Assembly (NCBI GenBank): GCA_025677835.1
Contig: JAIXMR010000070.1
Span: 43,501 to 107,500 of the forward strand
Origin: Sporodiniella umbellata
Taxonomy: Eukaryota > Mucoromycota > Mucoromycetes > Mucorales > Rhizopodaceae
Reading direction: 5' to 3'
Length of the DNA: 64,000 bases
The notes below the pieces were generated by a model. The model searched no databases and was not told the DNA's origin. It saw only the letters and a program-made list of their open reading frames with translations. Below are positions 48,566 to 59,601 of the stretch, in pieces. Positions within the stretch are counted from its first letter, which is position 1. Every line of letters begins with the position of its first letter. The position numbers were made by a program, and so were the translations under genes.

Positions 48566-49210
48566 TTAACCCACCAAAACATCGCTTCTCAAAACCCATT
48601 TTTCGCCCCGAGTGACTTCCATGGCTTCGTGCAAAAGACAATGTGTGCCATGCCGATGGAGTAAGGCCAGACCTCGTTGAGGTTGAACCACAATAGGCGA
48701 TTCGCCCTTACGATGGTAAAATACGGTCTGGCCACCCTCCATGTCTTGATTTAGATAGATGAGCAAAGTCCATTCTGTCCAGAGACCTGTCGTTTTGTCT
48801 TGCACACTATCGTCATAGTGAGCACCAAAAGAATGACCTTTACGGTACCGATAGATACGCACGTTCGTGTTCAATCCACAAGGACTTTTGCCGATCGTCA
48901 AAGGTGCCTGCACCAATGACTTGAGTCCTTTCCATAACTCGCCTGCCACAGTTGCATCCTCCATGGCCTGCCGATCGTTATTGCGAAAAGCCATGCCTCG
49001 TTGGGGTCGTGTGGATGGGTTTGCTTTAGGAGGTAAATGAGTCGCAAAGTAAGTGATGAGCGAATCGCATTCTTTGGCATTCAAAAAATTGGGTATCACG
49101 TAGATCTGTTCAGGCTCTAGTTCTTCCAGATTCAAATAATTCTTTTCACTCAATCGAGGAAACGGATATTTCTTGACTTCTTTGTTATTTTCTTTTTTTG
49201 TTTTCGGCAT
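48566..49210 (-). CDS. 2-oxoglutarate/Fe(II)-dependent oxygenase (P4H-like fold), single exon
   Basis: A 214-residue protein with no signal peptide and a Lys-rich N-terminus. The double-stranded beta-helix core shows the iron triad: HYD (His131, Asp133) in GHSFGAHYDDSV and a distal histidine (His194) in LLHEAMEVTRGEKWVLRSDVL, with Lys204 as the likely 2-oxoglutarate carboxylate anchor. WTLLIYLNQDMEGGQTVFY is the typical strand between them. This is the prolyl-4-hydroxylase-like superfamily of small cytosolic fungal proteins. The substrate is unknown and could be a protein prolyl or other residue or a small molecule. It is tail-to-tail with the epsin gene, with 55 bp between stop codons. Confidence 0.88.
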   Translation of the reverse strand: MPKTKKENNKEVKKYPFPRLSEKNYLNLEELEPEQIYVIPNFLNAKECDSLITYFATHLPPKANPSTRPQRGMAFRNNDRQAMEDATVAGELWKGLKSLVQAPLTIGKSPCGLNTNVRIYRYRKGHSFGAHYDDSVQDKTTGLWTEWTLLIYLNQDMEGGQTVFYHRKGESPIVVQPQRGLALLHRHGTHCLLHEAMEVTRGEKWVLRSDVLVG

Positions 49211-49220
49211 CTGTCACTAC

Positions 49221-49252
<32 letters not shown>

Positions 49253-49767
49253 GGGATGCTTTTGCACACTGAGTTTTAAACGTAGACAGAAGCTTCTTAT
49301 CAGATTTACAAGCCTAATTTTTGGGTTAGCCTGAAGAAGCTCAAAGTTACACCTATTTCAGAAAAGCCACCTTGTAGTAGTAAGGAAGCACAAAAAAAAA
49401 AAAAAAAAAAAAAAACAGGCAATTAAAATCTGATGAATATAGCCATCCAAAGAAGAGCTGTCAAACGCATCCAAGTCGCCACACTGTTTAAAGCATTCAA
49501 TCTCAGTAAAGTTCAGCCTCTTTTTTTTTTTTTGTAGGCTTACAGTCAGATTGTAACTGAGTTTTGTTCCAGTGCTTTGAACACATTCATGGCTAATTAC
49601 GGTTTTGTATGAAAAAGGAGAAGCAGTTTTCAATAACTCAGCCAAAAACACTAAAATAAAGTTTTTTTTTTTTGACGTTAACAGAGTAAAAAAATATAGA
49701 CACAAAACTTAGCTTGGCAGCTTAATTTGGCAATACTTTATTATACTTGTTTTCTATTTGTCACCCG

Positions 49768-49798
<31 letters not shown>

Positions 49799-49893
49799 GA
49801 CTTTTTAAAGTTTTTTCTTTTTTTTTGTTTTCTTTTTCCTTTTTTTCTTGTCTATTCCAGCCTCTCCAAAAAAAAAAAAAGCAAGCACTTTGT
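49211..49893. other. Divergent spacer between oxygenase and desaturase genes
   Basis: About 680 bp holding two A20+ tracts (49221-49249, about 49391-49415) and T-rich tracts (T24 near 49774). These Phe/Lys-coding homopolymers generate spurious ORFs on both strands. No gene. Confidence 0.6.
49221..49249. repeat. A29 homopolymer tract
   Basis: Lies 10 bp upstream of the oxygenase start codon (minus strand), so it is a T29 tract in the promoter or leader. Confidence 0.9.
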
Positions 49894-51077
49894 ATGCCAC
49901 CCAACGCAGAGTTAAGGACGACGAGCATAAAGCCTACGCGTAAACACCCTGATTATCGATTTCCTTTGTTTCTGGGTAGTTGGAAACGGTCTATTCCATA
50001 TGTGCACAAAGATTTCGCACGCGATGACATGGATGAGCCTCATCTAAAACGTAAACACACGATTTTACGAGAACATCCCGAAGTAGAAAAGTTATATGGA
50101 ACAGACATTAGCACCTTTTATGTGACGATCGCCATTACTGTGACTCAGCTGGGTATTGCCTACTATTTCCATACTGTGCCTGTGCCACTGTACGCCTTTT
50201 TACTGACGGCCTATTTTATCGGGGCCACCTTGACCGGCATGATTGGCGTTGTTATTCACGAAGCCTGTCATTGTTTGATCTTCAAGACCAAATGGATGAA
50301 TCGCTATGCAGGCTTGCTAGCCAATGTGACATTACCGGTCCCTATCGCCCAGTCTTTCCGACGCTATCATATCGAACACCACACTTGGCAAGGGGTGGAG
50401 GGCAGAGACCCAGACCTGCCGCTGGAATGGGAAAAAAAGCTGATCAAAGGAAACGCGTTTACTAAGCTACTCTGGATTTTGATTTATCCAGTCATGTACG
50501 TTGTTCGTGGCGCTGTGATGCAACACGACCGTAACTTGACACCTTCAAAATGGGAACTTATCAACCTTGGCTTTACTGTCGTTATGGATGTGATCATCCA
50601 AAGATATTGTGGCTGGAAAGGTCTTCTCTATCTCTTCTTGTCACTCTGGTTTGGTTATTCTCTTCACCCAGGCGCGGCTCATTTTATCCAGGAACACTAC
50701 ACCTTTGACGACGGACAAGAAACTTACTCTTACTATGGCATTCTGAATATACCCTTTATGAACATTGGCTATCACAACGAACACCACGACTTTCAAAAGG
50801 TGAGTATCCTCACAAATATATCTCTATCTATTTGCTTCTTATTAAACACTTTGGATAGATTCCATGGTCCAAACTGCCTGCTCTTCGCGCCACTGCCAGA
50901 GAATACTACGACAAGTTGGCCTATCACACTTCCTGGATTATGGTCCACTGGAAATTCATTACTCAGTCTACCATTGGACCACAGTCACGCGTGCTCCGTA
51001 CGTACGAAGATCATAAGCAAGGTCGATCCATGCTTGGAAGAATGCGTGAGTTTGATCTTTGGAAAAAGACACAGTAG
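49894..51077 (+). CDS. Sphingolipid delta-4 desaturase (DES1/DEGS type), 2 exons
   Basis: Exons 49894-50799 and 50859-51077 join in frame to 374 residues. The three histidine boxes are HEACH (122-126), HIEHH (159-163) and HNEHH (294-298), the last in the form GYHNEHHDFQ typical of the DES family. At least four membrane segments are seen (TFYVTIAITVTQLGIAYYF; LYAFLLTAYFIGATLTG). The enzyme introduces the 4,5-trans double bond into dihydroceramide in the ER, using cytochrome b5, on the way to glucosylceramide. The frame is open upstream into a Phe-rich T tract; MPPNAEL at 49894 was chosen because the upstream Phe-rich extension is plainly non-coding. It is tail-to-tail with the Arc1-like gene, 47 bp between stops. 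Confidence 0.93.
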
Positions 51078-51124
51078 TTTGTACAAAAGAATAAAGCAAT
51101 GTTGAAAATTTTCAATATTTTTTT

Positions 51125-52630
51125 TTATTTGATGCCACCGTTCTTGACAGAGGCTACCTTACATTGAACAGATTCACCCGAGGCAGTCTTGATCAACAAA
51201 GGCTTGTCTGTGTAATGAGCAATACAGGCCTCATCAGTCTTCAGGTCAGGTTGAACCGCTTCCCAGTACTTTTTCTTGGGATTCAAGACCTTTTCATGTT
51301 CACCTTCTTGACCTTCGATATAGACCTTATCACCAGGCTTGACCTTGGAAGTGTCTACAGGGCCCAAGAGTTCCACAGCCGATCCATCAGCGGCCGAGGC
51401 ACACAAGACCATACCGAACGATTTGACGCCACGCATGCTGGCAGGCTTCAAATTACACAGCACAAGCACATAACGGTTTTCCATCTGTTCAACAGGATAC
51501 CAGCGTACAAGGCCGGAAACAATCGTACGAGGCTCGGCTTCTCCTACATCGATTTCTTCCACATAGAGAGAGTCGGCACCTTCGTGCTTCTTACATGACT
51601 TGATCAAACCCACACGGATTTCCATACGAGAAACAACCGGTTGATCTGTCTCTACAGGGGCAGCTATAGAACAGTGCTTAGCATGACTTCAACACCGGCA
51701 AAAGTCACTTACCAGCAGGCTTCTTTTCTGCCTTTTTCTTTTCTTTCTTGGGCTTTGATTCTGCGTTGGCTTCCTTTTTATCGTCTTTCTTCTTATCGTC
51801 TTTCTTTTCATCCTTTTTGTTTTCATCCTTTTTGTTTTCATCCTTTTTCTTTTCGTCTTTTTTCTATAGAAACAGTCAGTATCCATGGCTCTACAGACCC
51901 TTCTTTCTTACAGCAGCTACAGGCATAGCAGGTTCAGGCACATCGTCCAACTTGAATTCCACTTTGGGGAATTCAGCCGTCAAACCATGAACTTCAATCA
52001 CCTCATGTTGAATAAGGTCGAACCAACGCATCGTGTTGGGGCATTGAGTAGCTTTGAAATTTTTCTAAGCACAAGCAAGGTCAATACTCTCGATGGATAT
52101 AACAAAACGCTTTTCAACTTACAGAATAGGCGTGAAGAATACCAAAGATAACAACGTCTACTACAGTCAAAGAGTGACCGACAAAGTAAGTCTGAGAGCT
52201 CAAATGGTGATTGAATTTCTTTTCAATGTGAGAAGTGATTTCTTTCTTGCCAGCCGAACGAAGACCTTGAGTAGCAAACGACAACCATTCATCGACCTTT
52301 TGTTTTTCTAGTCAATGACCAGGCCTTTTAGAGCTGTACTTACTTGAGCTTGTTCAGTAGCGTTCTTGCCAAGTAATTCAGGTCGACTTTGAGAAACAAG
52401 ATATTTGACAATGGCGTTGGGTGCATCATTGACTTTTTCTCCAGAAACCTTTTTTTAAAAGAAAAAAAAAAAAATTTTTTTTTTTTTTTTTTCAATACTA
52501 CTTCTTTATTGCAGTTCATTACCTCTAAAGCAAGTTCGCCAGTGGTCAATGAAACATTGGACTTGAGGAACTTGTGAACGAGAAGAATCTCTTGGTTGGA
52601 CTTTTCAGGAATAGCGAGTGTTGCAGCCAT
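51125..52630 (-). CDS. Arc1p/AIMP1-like tRNA-binding aminoacyl-tRNA synthetase cofactor, multi-exon
   Basis: Starts MAATLAIPEKSNQEILLVHK at 52630. The first half is a GST-like fold (VKYLVSQSRPELL, FVGHSLTVVDVVIFGILHAY, RWFDLIQHEV) used in Arc1 and AIMP proteins to dock synthetases. A Lys/Asp/Glu-rich linker with tandem KKDEN units (51780-51870) gives non-specific RNA affinity. The C-terminal half is the OB-fold tRNA-binding (EMAPII-like) domain: MEIRVGLIKSCKKHEGADSLYVEEIDVGE, RTIVSGLVRWYP, VLVLCNLKPASMRGVKSFGMVLCAS, ending NGGIK. In yeast the homologue brings tRNA to Met- and Glu-tRNA synthetases. The intron near 52449-52522 contains adjacent A13 and T18 tracts. Confidence 0.92.
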
Positions 52631-53458
52631 GGTTATTTAATAATAATAAAAAAAAGAAAATAGAAACGACGCGCTTGTAGAATGTAGCATGAAATTTATC
52701 GCAGAGTGGCTTTGGCGAAAATACACACCCAATTTTTTTTTTTTTTTTTTTAAAAAAAAAGGGACATCCGTCTCTCTTTCTCAATACACTCTTTTCTGAA
52801 GGCTCTCCTTTAGGATGATCAAAGAGAGTCAAGAAAAAGCATGACGTCAAACTCTTTTTAAGGGGAAAGACTTTTTTTATTATTATTTCTCCCCTCAAAA
52901 GATTTCTTTTTGTGGTGGGATTTCCGAGATAAACCATTTTCTACCCAAAAGGGCCTATACACAAAAAAGGTCTCCGCTCAATGTGCCACCACTTTCTTTA
53001 CAAGTAAAAACAAACGTATTTTCTGGCAAAGGAAATCCAGTGCTTAGGCTATCCATTTTTTTTTTTTTTTTGGGCGATTTAGCCCCAAAGAGTCAAAACA
53101 GAACCGAATTAAGGGGAAAGAGGGAGGGTCAACGCTAAAATTGGTTCCCAGATTAGTCAATATGCAAACTTTTCTCGTGTCTGTAACCTAACCTAAGTAA
53201 AAATCACGATGCTTGCCCAAAAATAAAAAATAAAAAAAGGAATTTTTTTTGTTCTTTTTCTCACTTTTTTTTTTTTTTTTTTTTTTTCCTTTTCCCATAA
53301 AGCGTTGAATGACCTATTAAAGCTTTTTCTTTTCTTTTCCATACTTTCGTGTAAATAAGTCCCACTGCACATATCTTTTACTTCTTGACAAAAGTTTTTA
53401 TCCTATAGAAAAGAACGCGTCTTTTTTTTATATTATTATTTCTATTCAAAACAAAAGG
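52631..53458. other. Divergent spacer between ARC1-like and Pumilio genes
   Basis: About 830 bp of AT-rich DNA with adjacent T18 and A9 runs (52733-52759), T18 near 53057, T24 near 53264 and an ACGCGT site (53416-53421) about 40 bp before the Pumilio start codon. No coding frame with recognisable content. Confidence 0.5.
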
Positions 53459-53809
53459 ATGTACAATCAAAACAGTAATAACAACAGCTTTATGTTTCGG
53501 TCAGATCTTCAACAGCCCAAAGCAAGAAACTCACCCCATGGACAGGTAAAAATAAAGTACAAGCCAAAGCTGACTTGATTTTATTAGCTTGCAGCATTTA
53601 TGCAAGAGAGATTTGAGCCTGACCAAGACTTGTTCTATCCAGAGCAACCGAGACCCAGTAGTGCTCCCCCCGACCCACTACTGCAAGAAGACCCTAGAAA
53701 TACATGGAATTCGAGTTCTTTATTTGAACCTTCTCGCTGGACTCCTACGCAAAGAGCTGTAGATCATTTCTCTGGTACAGTTCAGCTATAAAAGTGATGA
53801 TAAAAAGAG

Positions 53810-53854
<45 letters not shown>

Positions 53855-56009
53855 CTTGATAGATAAGCAAGGCTATTTCCAACGTTCAGAAAAGAACAGC
53901 CATTCAACCTCGGGCTGGATACATGAAAACAATGACAACGAAAGCAATGCTTCTGGTAGTAGTCAGTATCACAGCCAATCTCAATACCACCACAACCACT
54001 ACCATCAACCGCCAGCATACCCTACACAAGTAACCTTCTGTTTGGCTTGACATTCCAGACTAACCGGTCTCTCTATTTAGGCCAAGAAAAACAATTATTT
54101 CTCCATCTTTAACCACGCTAACCATCCAACTTCGGATGAACTATTCCCTCAACGCATGGCATCTCCCGTCCGCAGCCATTATGGCGCTTCCCAGATCCCT
54201 CGTGCCAACTCGACTCCGCCTGCCAATCATCATCTGAACACGAATGCACAACAGCAGATGGAAGAATACAATCAATTAGTGGCTGGTTTATCCACAATGA
54301 ATATGGAGGACAAGGTAAAAAAGAAAAAAAAAATAGGGGAGGAGGGTTTACCAACGGTTCATAGCACGATATGTTTCTCAAGGGTCCCTCCACAACGTAT
54401 GCAACGTCCCAAGCGCGTCATCAGCGTCATCCTGCGAGTGGTGCTGCACGCTATGGTGGACCCAGTTTGGTAGATACCTTTTACGATCCTTGGTCCACAG
54501 GCCAATCCCATTGGGAAAATGAGCGTGCGCGTAGTCCTTATGGTCATGCAAGTACGCAAAGTTTACCCAGCACGCCTGGATTAAACCAAGACCGTCTGTT
54601 GCTCCAACTTCAGTCCCGTCAACGGCAGATCCTGTTACAGCAAGAACAGTTGCTTCTCTTACGAGAACAGATGATCCGTCAACAAGCCCTGGGGAATCCA
54701 CGAAAGACGCACGAAGCCAATCCCCCTCCTCCGGAGGTGGTGATCGTCCGTAGCCCGCTGCTGGAAGAATTCAGGGCGAGTAAAACCAAAAAGTTTCAAC
54801 TGAAGGAGATTGCCCATCACGTGGTAGAATTCAGCGGGGATCAGCATGGGTCTCGCTTCATCCAACAGAAGCTGGAGATGGCCAGCAGTGAAGAAAAACA
54901 GCTGGTATTTGACGAAATCCTACCCAACGCACTTCAGCTGATGACGGACGTGTTTGGTAACTACGTGATTCAGAAACTGTTTGAGCATGGCAACCAGGCT
55001 CAAAAGACCGTGTTGGCCAAACAGATGGAAGGTCACGTGCTCTCCCTCTCCCTGCAGATGTATGGTTGCCGTGTGGTTCAAAAGGCCTTGGAGTACGTCT
55101 TGAGCGATCAACAGGCGGCCATGGTCCGTGAACTGGACGGCTGTGTGTTGAAATGCGTCAAGGATCAGAATGGAAACCATGTGGTTCAGAAAGCGATCGA
55201 GCGTATCCCTGCTGCTTATATCCAGTTCATCATTGACACCTTTTACGGTCAAGTCTACCATCTGGCCACACATCCTTATGGTTGTCGCGTCATCCAAAGG
55301 ATGTTTGAACATTGCCCAGAAACACAGACTGTAAAAACAAAAAAAAAAAAAAAACAAAAACAAAAACGGTATTCTCACCCCCTCCTTCTCTTTTATATAC
55401 ATATACAAAGGCTCATCTTTTGGATGAACTTCACAAGAATACCAATCAACTCGTACAAGATCAATACGGCAATTATGTGATCCAACATATCCTTGAACAT
55501 GGACAACCCAAAGACAAGGCTTTGATTATCGCCAAAGTCAAAGGCCATGCGCTCCAATTGAGTAAACACAAGTTTGCGAGTAACGTGGTAGAGAAATGTG
55601 TTGCCTATGGAAACAGTCAAGATCGACAGGCGTTGATAGAAGAAGTCCTGACAACGCGTTCGGATGGGTACGTCCTTCAAGGGTTCAAAAACAGAAACTA
55701 AACATCTATGTAGAACATACCCTTTGATGTCCATGATGAAAGATCAATACGCCAACTATGTGGTTCAAAAGATGTTGGATGTAGTCGATGGACCTCAACG
55801 GGATCTGTTGATAGCCAAAATCAAACCTCATCTCCAAGGCCTCAAGAAATACACTTATGGCAAACATTTAATCAGCAGTAAGCCTCATGCCATACCCTAT
55901 CTAAGCTAAATCTATCTTATTAGCCTGCCTAGAAGTCGAAAAACAGATCTTGTTTCATAGTAACAGTCCATTGACAATAGAAGACTTGAGCATCAGTGAA
56001 TCTAAATAA
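53459..56009 (+). CDS. Pumilio-family (PUF) RNA-binding protein, multi-exon
   Basis: Starts [20 protein letters not shown] at 53459. About 400 disordered, Gln/Ser/His-rich residues spread over five or so exons come first, including a long Gln-rich helix ([20 protein letters not shown]). The PUM-HD begins [40 protein letters not shown] and has eight repeats with RNA-contact triplets such as GSRFIQ, GNYVIQ, GCRVVQ, GNHVVQ, GCRVIQ, GNYVIQ, SNVVEK and ANYVVQ. Short introns split the last repeats; the stop is at 56007-56009 after EDLSISESK. The near-complete classic triplets suggest recognition of a UGUANAUA-like 3' UTR element and mRNA repression or decay; that specificity is inferred. Confidence 0.94.
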
Positions 56010-56400
56010 TCAACATATATACTTACATAACGCTTTCCATTTTTCTATTTATTTCATTTCCTTTTTTTTTTTTTTTTTTTTTTTTTGTAATAATCCTTTT
56101 ATTTTCAATGTAACATTCCTTACCCCCCCCCTCATTGTTCTACATAAAATACCTAAACTTATTTCCTTTTTTAAAAAAAAAGTCTCTGATGAGATCGGTT
56201 TCTTTTACTGCCCAAACCAAACTCCGAATCATTGGATAAATACAAAGAGGGTATGAAAAGAGCCTGTATTTTTTTTTTTTTTTTGTCACTCAAAAATCTA
56301 ATTTTTGTTTCGGAATCTTAAAACAGCGGAGGGTGTTGCTTGCGCTTTTTTTTTTTTTTTTTTTTTTTCTTAATCTTATTCCCTCCCCTCCTCTTTCAAC

Positions 56401-56481
56401 ATGTCAAAAACCAATTCCTTTGTTCGCGAGTATAAGCTTGTTATGGTGGGTGGCGGTGGTAAGTGACTGTGAAGCTTACAG

Positions 56482-56522
<41 letters not shown>

Positions 56523-57222
56523 AGAAAGACTGATGGCGCACTTCATCATCTTGTTTCCAAAAAAAAAAAAAAAAAAGGTGTTGGCAAATCAGCACTGACG
56601 ATTCAATTTATTCAATCCCATTTTGTGGACGAGTACGATCCTACGATTGAAGGTAGTTGAAATAGAAAGCAGGGCTCAACGATTTACGTTTGTTAGATTC
56701 GTATCGTAAACAGTGTGTGATTGACTCAGAGACAGCCCTGTTGGATGTATTGGACACAGCTGGACAAGAAGAGTATAGGTAAGCTAGAGAGATGTGGCGA
56801 GAGAGACTCAAGAGATATCCAGTGCGATGCGAGAGCAATACATGAGAAATGGTGAAGGCTTCTTGTTGGTGTACTCTGTGACGACACGCATGTCGTTTGA
56901 TGAGATCGAAACGTTTTACCAGCAGATCTGCCGTGTCAAAGACCGTGATTATTTCCCGATGGTCTTGGTCGGTAACAAATGTGATCTGGAATCAGAAAGA
57001 CAAGTCTCTAGTCAAGAAGGAAGAGATAAGGCCAAACGGTTCGGATGCCAGTACATTGAAACATCCGCCAAACAAAAGATCAACGTAGACGACGCTTTCT
57101 TTCAGGTCGTTAAAGACATTCGAAAGTATAACAAAGATCAAGAGACCAGAAAGAGTAACGATCACTTTGGCCCTCAAGATACACAGGAGGTGGCTGCTGA
57201 TAAATGCTGTCTTTTGATGTAA
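56401..57222 (+). CDS. Ras small GTPase, 4 exons
   Basis: Exons 56401-56458, 56578-56652, 56697-56778 and 56823-57222 join in frame to 204 residues. The G motifs are GGGGVGKS (P-loop, 17-24), [11 protein letters not shown] (switch I effector loop), [17 protein letters not shown] (switch II), NKCDL and ETSAK. The C-terminus KCCLLM is a CAAX box for prenylation, with an adjacent cysteine for palmitoylation. It is canonical Ras, not Rap or Rho, and should signal to adenylate cyclase or MAPK modules in growth and dimorphism. The position equal to human Gly12 is Gly; the position equal to Ala11 is also Gly. Intron 1 splits the P-loop and carries an A34 run. Confidence 0.95.
56486..56519. repeat. 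A34 homopolymer in Ras intron 1
   Basis: Uninterrupted A run 26 bp after the donor; a second A run precedes the acceptor. Confidence 0.9.
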
Positions 57223-57287
57223 TCTAACTTTGATATTGTCTATCTTTTTTTTTTTTTTTTTTCTTTTTTTCTTTTTTTTTCTTATTT

Positions 57288-57318
<31 letters not shown>

Positions 57319-57471
57319 TACATCTATTTTTTTCTATTAGCCTTATACCTTATTATTGACTTGGAATAAATCATTTTCTCTCTTAAACTCTCTTGTCTGC
57401 ATAAACCGGAAATTGAAAAGCCCCAATAAAATAGGGTGGATATTTTAATGCGAGTGATGATGAAAGAGGGA
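57223..57471. other. Convergent 3' flank of Ras and F-box genes with T/A tracts
   Basis: T-rich blocks (about 57247-57294) run directly into an A run (about 57295-57318), so the Ras 3' end could fold on itself. An AATAAA lies at about 57365. No gene. Confidence 0.6.
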
Positions 57472-58677
57472 TTAAGAATAAGCGTGATAAATGGCAATGG
57501 GAGACAAGAGCAGAGGATCGCCCATCAAGATTTTTTTGGAATAAACATAGGAAGGGTCTTGTTGTGTATAAAAAGTACGCGTGCCAAACGTTTTGAACCG
57601 CCAAGGACCCCATTGCGGCGGATAGCTTGGACTGTCAGTGATTTCAATCACCTGCACCGAGCTAGGCAAGGACAGATGCAGATCAAAGATACCCTCGAGA
57701 TTGACATAGAAAGGGGCATGCGCCTGGAGATAGTCCAGAAACAGGCCAGGGTCCAGATGGTCCAGATAGGCAAAAGAAACGTAACTAAGCTTGGGGAGTG
57801 CCCGGATATGTCTCGGCTCCAGACCACGCTGGTTTGCTAGATTAAGCGAGCGCAGCTGGGAACCCAACCCATTCAGCAAACGGTCCAGACAGCGTACACA
57901 CAGCGGAGACATGGATCCCAGGTTCAACTCGACCAGATTCACCGCCTTTTCGAGATAATCCATCATTTCTGAACAGCACGCAAGATAGCAGCATTCGGTC
58001 AGACTCAGATGGGTAAGCGCGCCTGGCGAGGGGAGATGAGAGAAGAGGGCCCCGGTAATCGTCGTACGACCGAAATCGAGTTTCTTGAGCTGGTTTCCTT
58101 GCGCAGTGAGCACGTCAAAAAGAGGAATAAGAATCTCTTGCTGAGAAAGCGCAAGGTTCATAAAGAACGACAGGTTCTCTAGACTCAAAGGCACCGAAGG
58201 CTCATCTTCAAAATAAGCCTTCAACCTCCCCACACTTTCTTCCAAGTCCATAAAAATCCCCGTCAGATCCAGCGTCGTCAATGGCTTTCGAAAGGCGCTC
58301 ACAAACAGACCGGGTGACACAAAGGGTTCCATCAGCTCCTCGCCCGCACACAGCTCTTTCAGATGGTCACAGTCGTCTAGCAACCGTACGAGATCTTTGG
58401 ACTGTACAATCGTCTTTGCTTTATCTACCGTCCAGCGTAAGCCGGTGGTCGTGTAGCCTGATAGGTCAAGTCGATGTACCATCCCTTTCAGTCTCGGACA
58501 GGTCTTTTTAAAAGCCATCCACTGTCTCGGGCTCAGAATCATCACATTCTTATACAGTAGCTCAATCACTATCGAATAGAATCGCTGGTTAACCAGACAA
58601 AGTGACCTCAGGCTCTGGTAACAATACCGGTTCTCGTAAACGATCAGCTGAATAAGCTCCGTTGACAGCCTTTCCAT
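57472..58677 (-). CDS. F-box/leucine-rich-repeat-type protein, single exon
   Basis: A 401-residue single-exon protein. The N-terminus MERLSTELIQLIVYENRYCY, then SLRSLCLVNQRFYSIVIELLY, has the shape of a degenerate F-box (L/P-x-E-x-x-x-x-I ... L-C-x-V-x-R-x-F). Leu-rich segments follow at 25-35 residue intervals (LKGMVHRLDLSGY, LTTLDLTGIF, LKKLDFGRTTITGAL, LTHLSLTECCYL, LVELNLGSMSP, LRSLNLANQRGL, LSYVSFAYLDHL). This architecture usually serves as substrate receptor in SCF ubiquitin ligases; the target is unknown. GC content is higher than in flanking genes. F-box identification is by pattern only. Confidence 0.75.
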   Translation of the reverse strand: MERLSTELIQLIVYENRYCYQSLRSLCLVNQRFYSIVIELLYKNVMILSPRQWMAFKKTCPRLKGMVHRLDLSGYTTTGLRWTVDKAKTIVQSKDLVRLLDDCDHLKELCAGEELMEPFVSPGLFVSAFRKPLTTLDLTGIFMDLEESVGRLKAYFEDEPSVPLSLENLSFFMNLALSQQEILIPLFDVLTAQGNQLKKLDFGRTTITGALFSHLPSPGALTHLSLTECCYLACCSEMMDYLEKAVNLVELNLGSMSPLCVRCLDRLLNGLGSQLRSLNLANQRGLEPRHIRALPKLSYVSFAYLDHLDPGLFLDYLQAHAPFYVNLEGIFDLHLSLPSSVQVIEITDSPSYPPQWGPWRFKTFGTRTFYTQQDPSYVYSKKILMGDPLLLSPIAIYHAYS

Positions 58678-59601
58678 TCAAATAAAAAATTATATAAAAA
58701 AAATGAAAAAAATGAAAAAAAAATGAAAAAATGAAACTACCAAAAAAAAAAAAAAAAAAAACCACTTGCGGTCTCACCTATTCACACGATAAGATAGCAT
58801 TCTCGTATCTTGATTGGTCCTTTTGATCTCAGAGCAGACGCTTGTCGTATGCAGAGAAATCATGCCATGTGACTCTCTTTGGCTTGGGAAGTCCATCGCT
58901 GAGGGTTTCTCTACTCAAAAGTGACATCGCTTACTTTCAAAATCCGACCTGACGGACCAAAACAACCCTCCCTCACGTTTCGCTTTAGTTCAAGTCAGGA
59001 TGTGGGGTTTTCTACCAAGCATAGGACCCTCACCCTAGAAAAGTTGAAGGGAAATCTTTTTTAAATGCTATCCAAGTAACCCAACCATCGTTGTTGATAT
59101 CAAAACAAGGAGTATTATCTCAAGAAGCATGGTCTGTTCTAACAACAACAACAACAACAACCCCTTTTCTATTCTAGCACTTTGGCTCAGTAAAGTTCAG
59201 TCTTACAGTAACACAGCTTTTCTCACCAGTCAAAATCGCTTGCAAACTAATAGACTACAAAGTCTCTTCAACCAAATTGTTCTCGCAGCTTCCACTCTTT
59301 GATTCTTTTTAAAAGTCAGAAATAGGTTTATCAAACGACACGTTCAATGAGTGCATCGCTCTTTGATTGGCTTATTTCAGCACACAAAAAATAAAGGTGT
59401 TGATACACAAACTCTTTTTTTTTTTTTTTTTTTTTTTTCCTTTCTCTTTTCTTTTTCAAAACACGTACAAAGAAACAAAAAGGCGTAGACTTTCTTTATT
59501 CAAGATAGAAAAAATAGAAAAAGAAAAAAGAAAACGTCTCTAAAACAATTGCTTGGTTATTATATCTTACACTTTCTTTCTAACTGGTACATCGCTTCAT
59601 C
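58678..59601. other. Divergent spacer between F-box and vigilin genes
   Basis: About 920 bp. Includes ATGAAAAA tandem repeats right before the F-box gene start (58700-58735), an (AAC)n run near 59140-59160, a T23 tract near 59416-59438 and a purine-rich leader before the vigilin ATG. No gene. Confidence 0.5.

Noticed and set aside
49747..49893. Phe-rich N-terminal extension of the desaturase
   Set aside because: Encoded by a T24 tract and T-rich leader; family members start near MPPNAEL.
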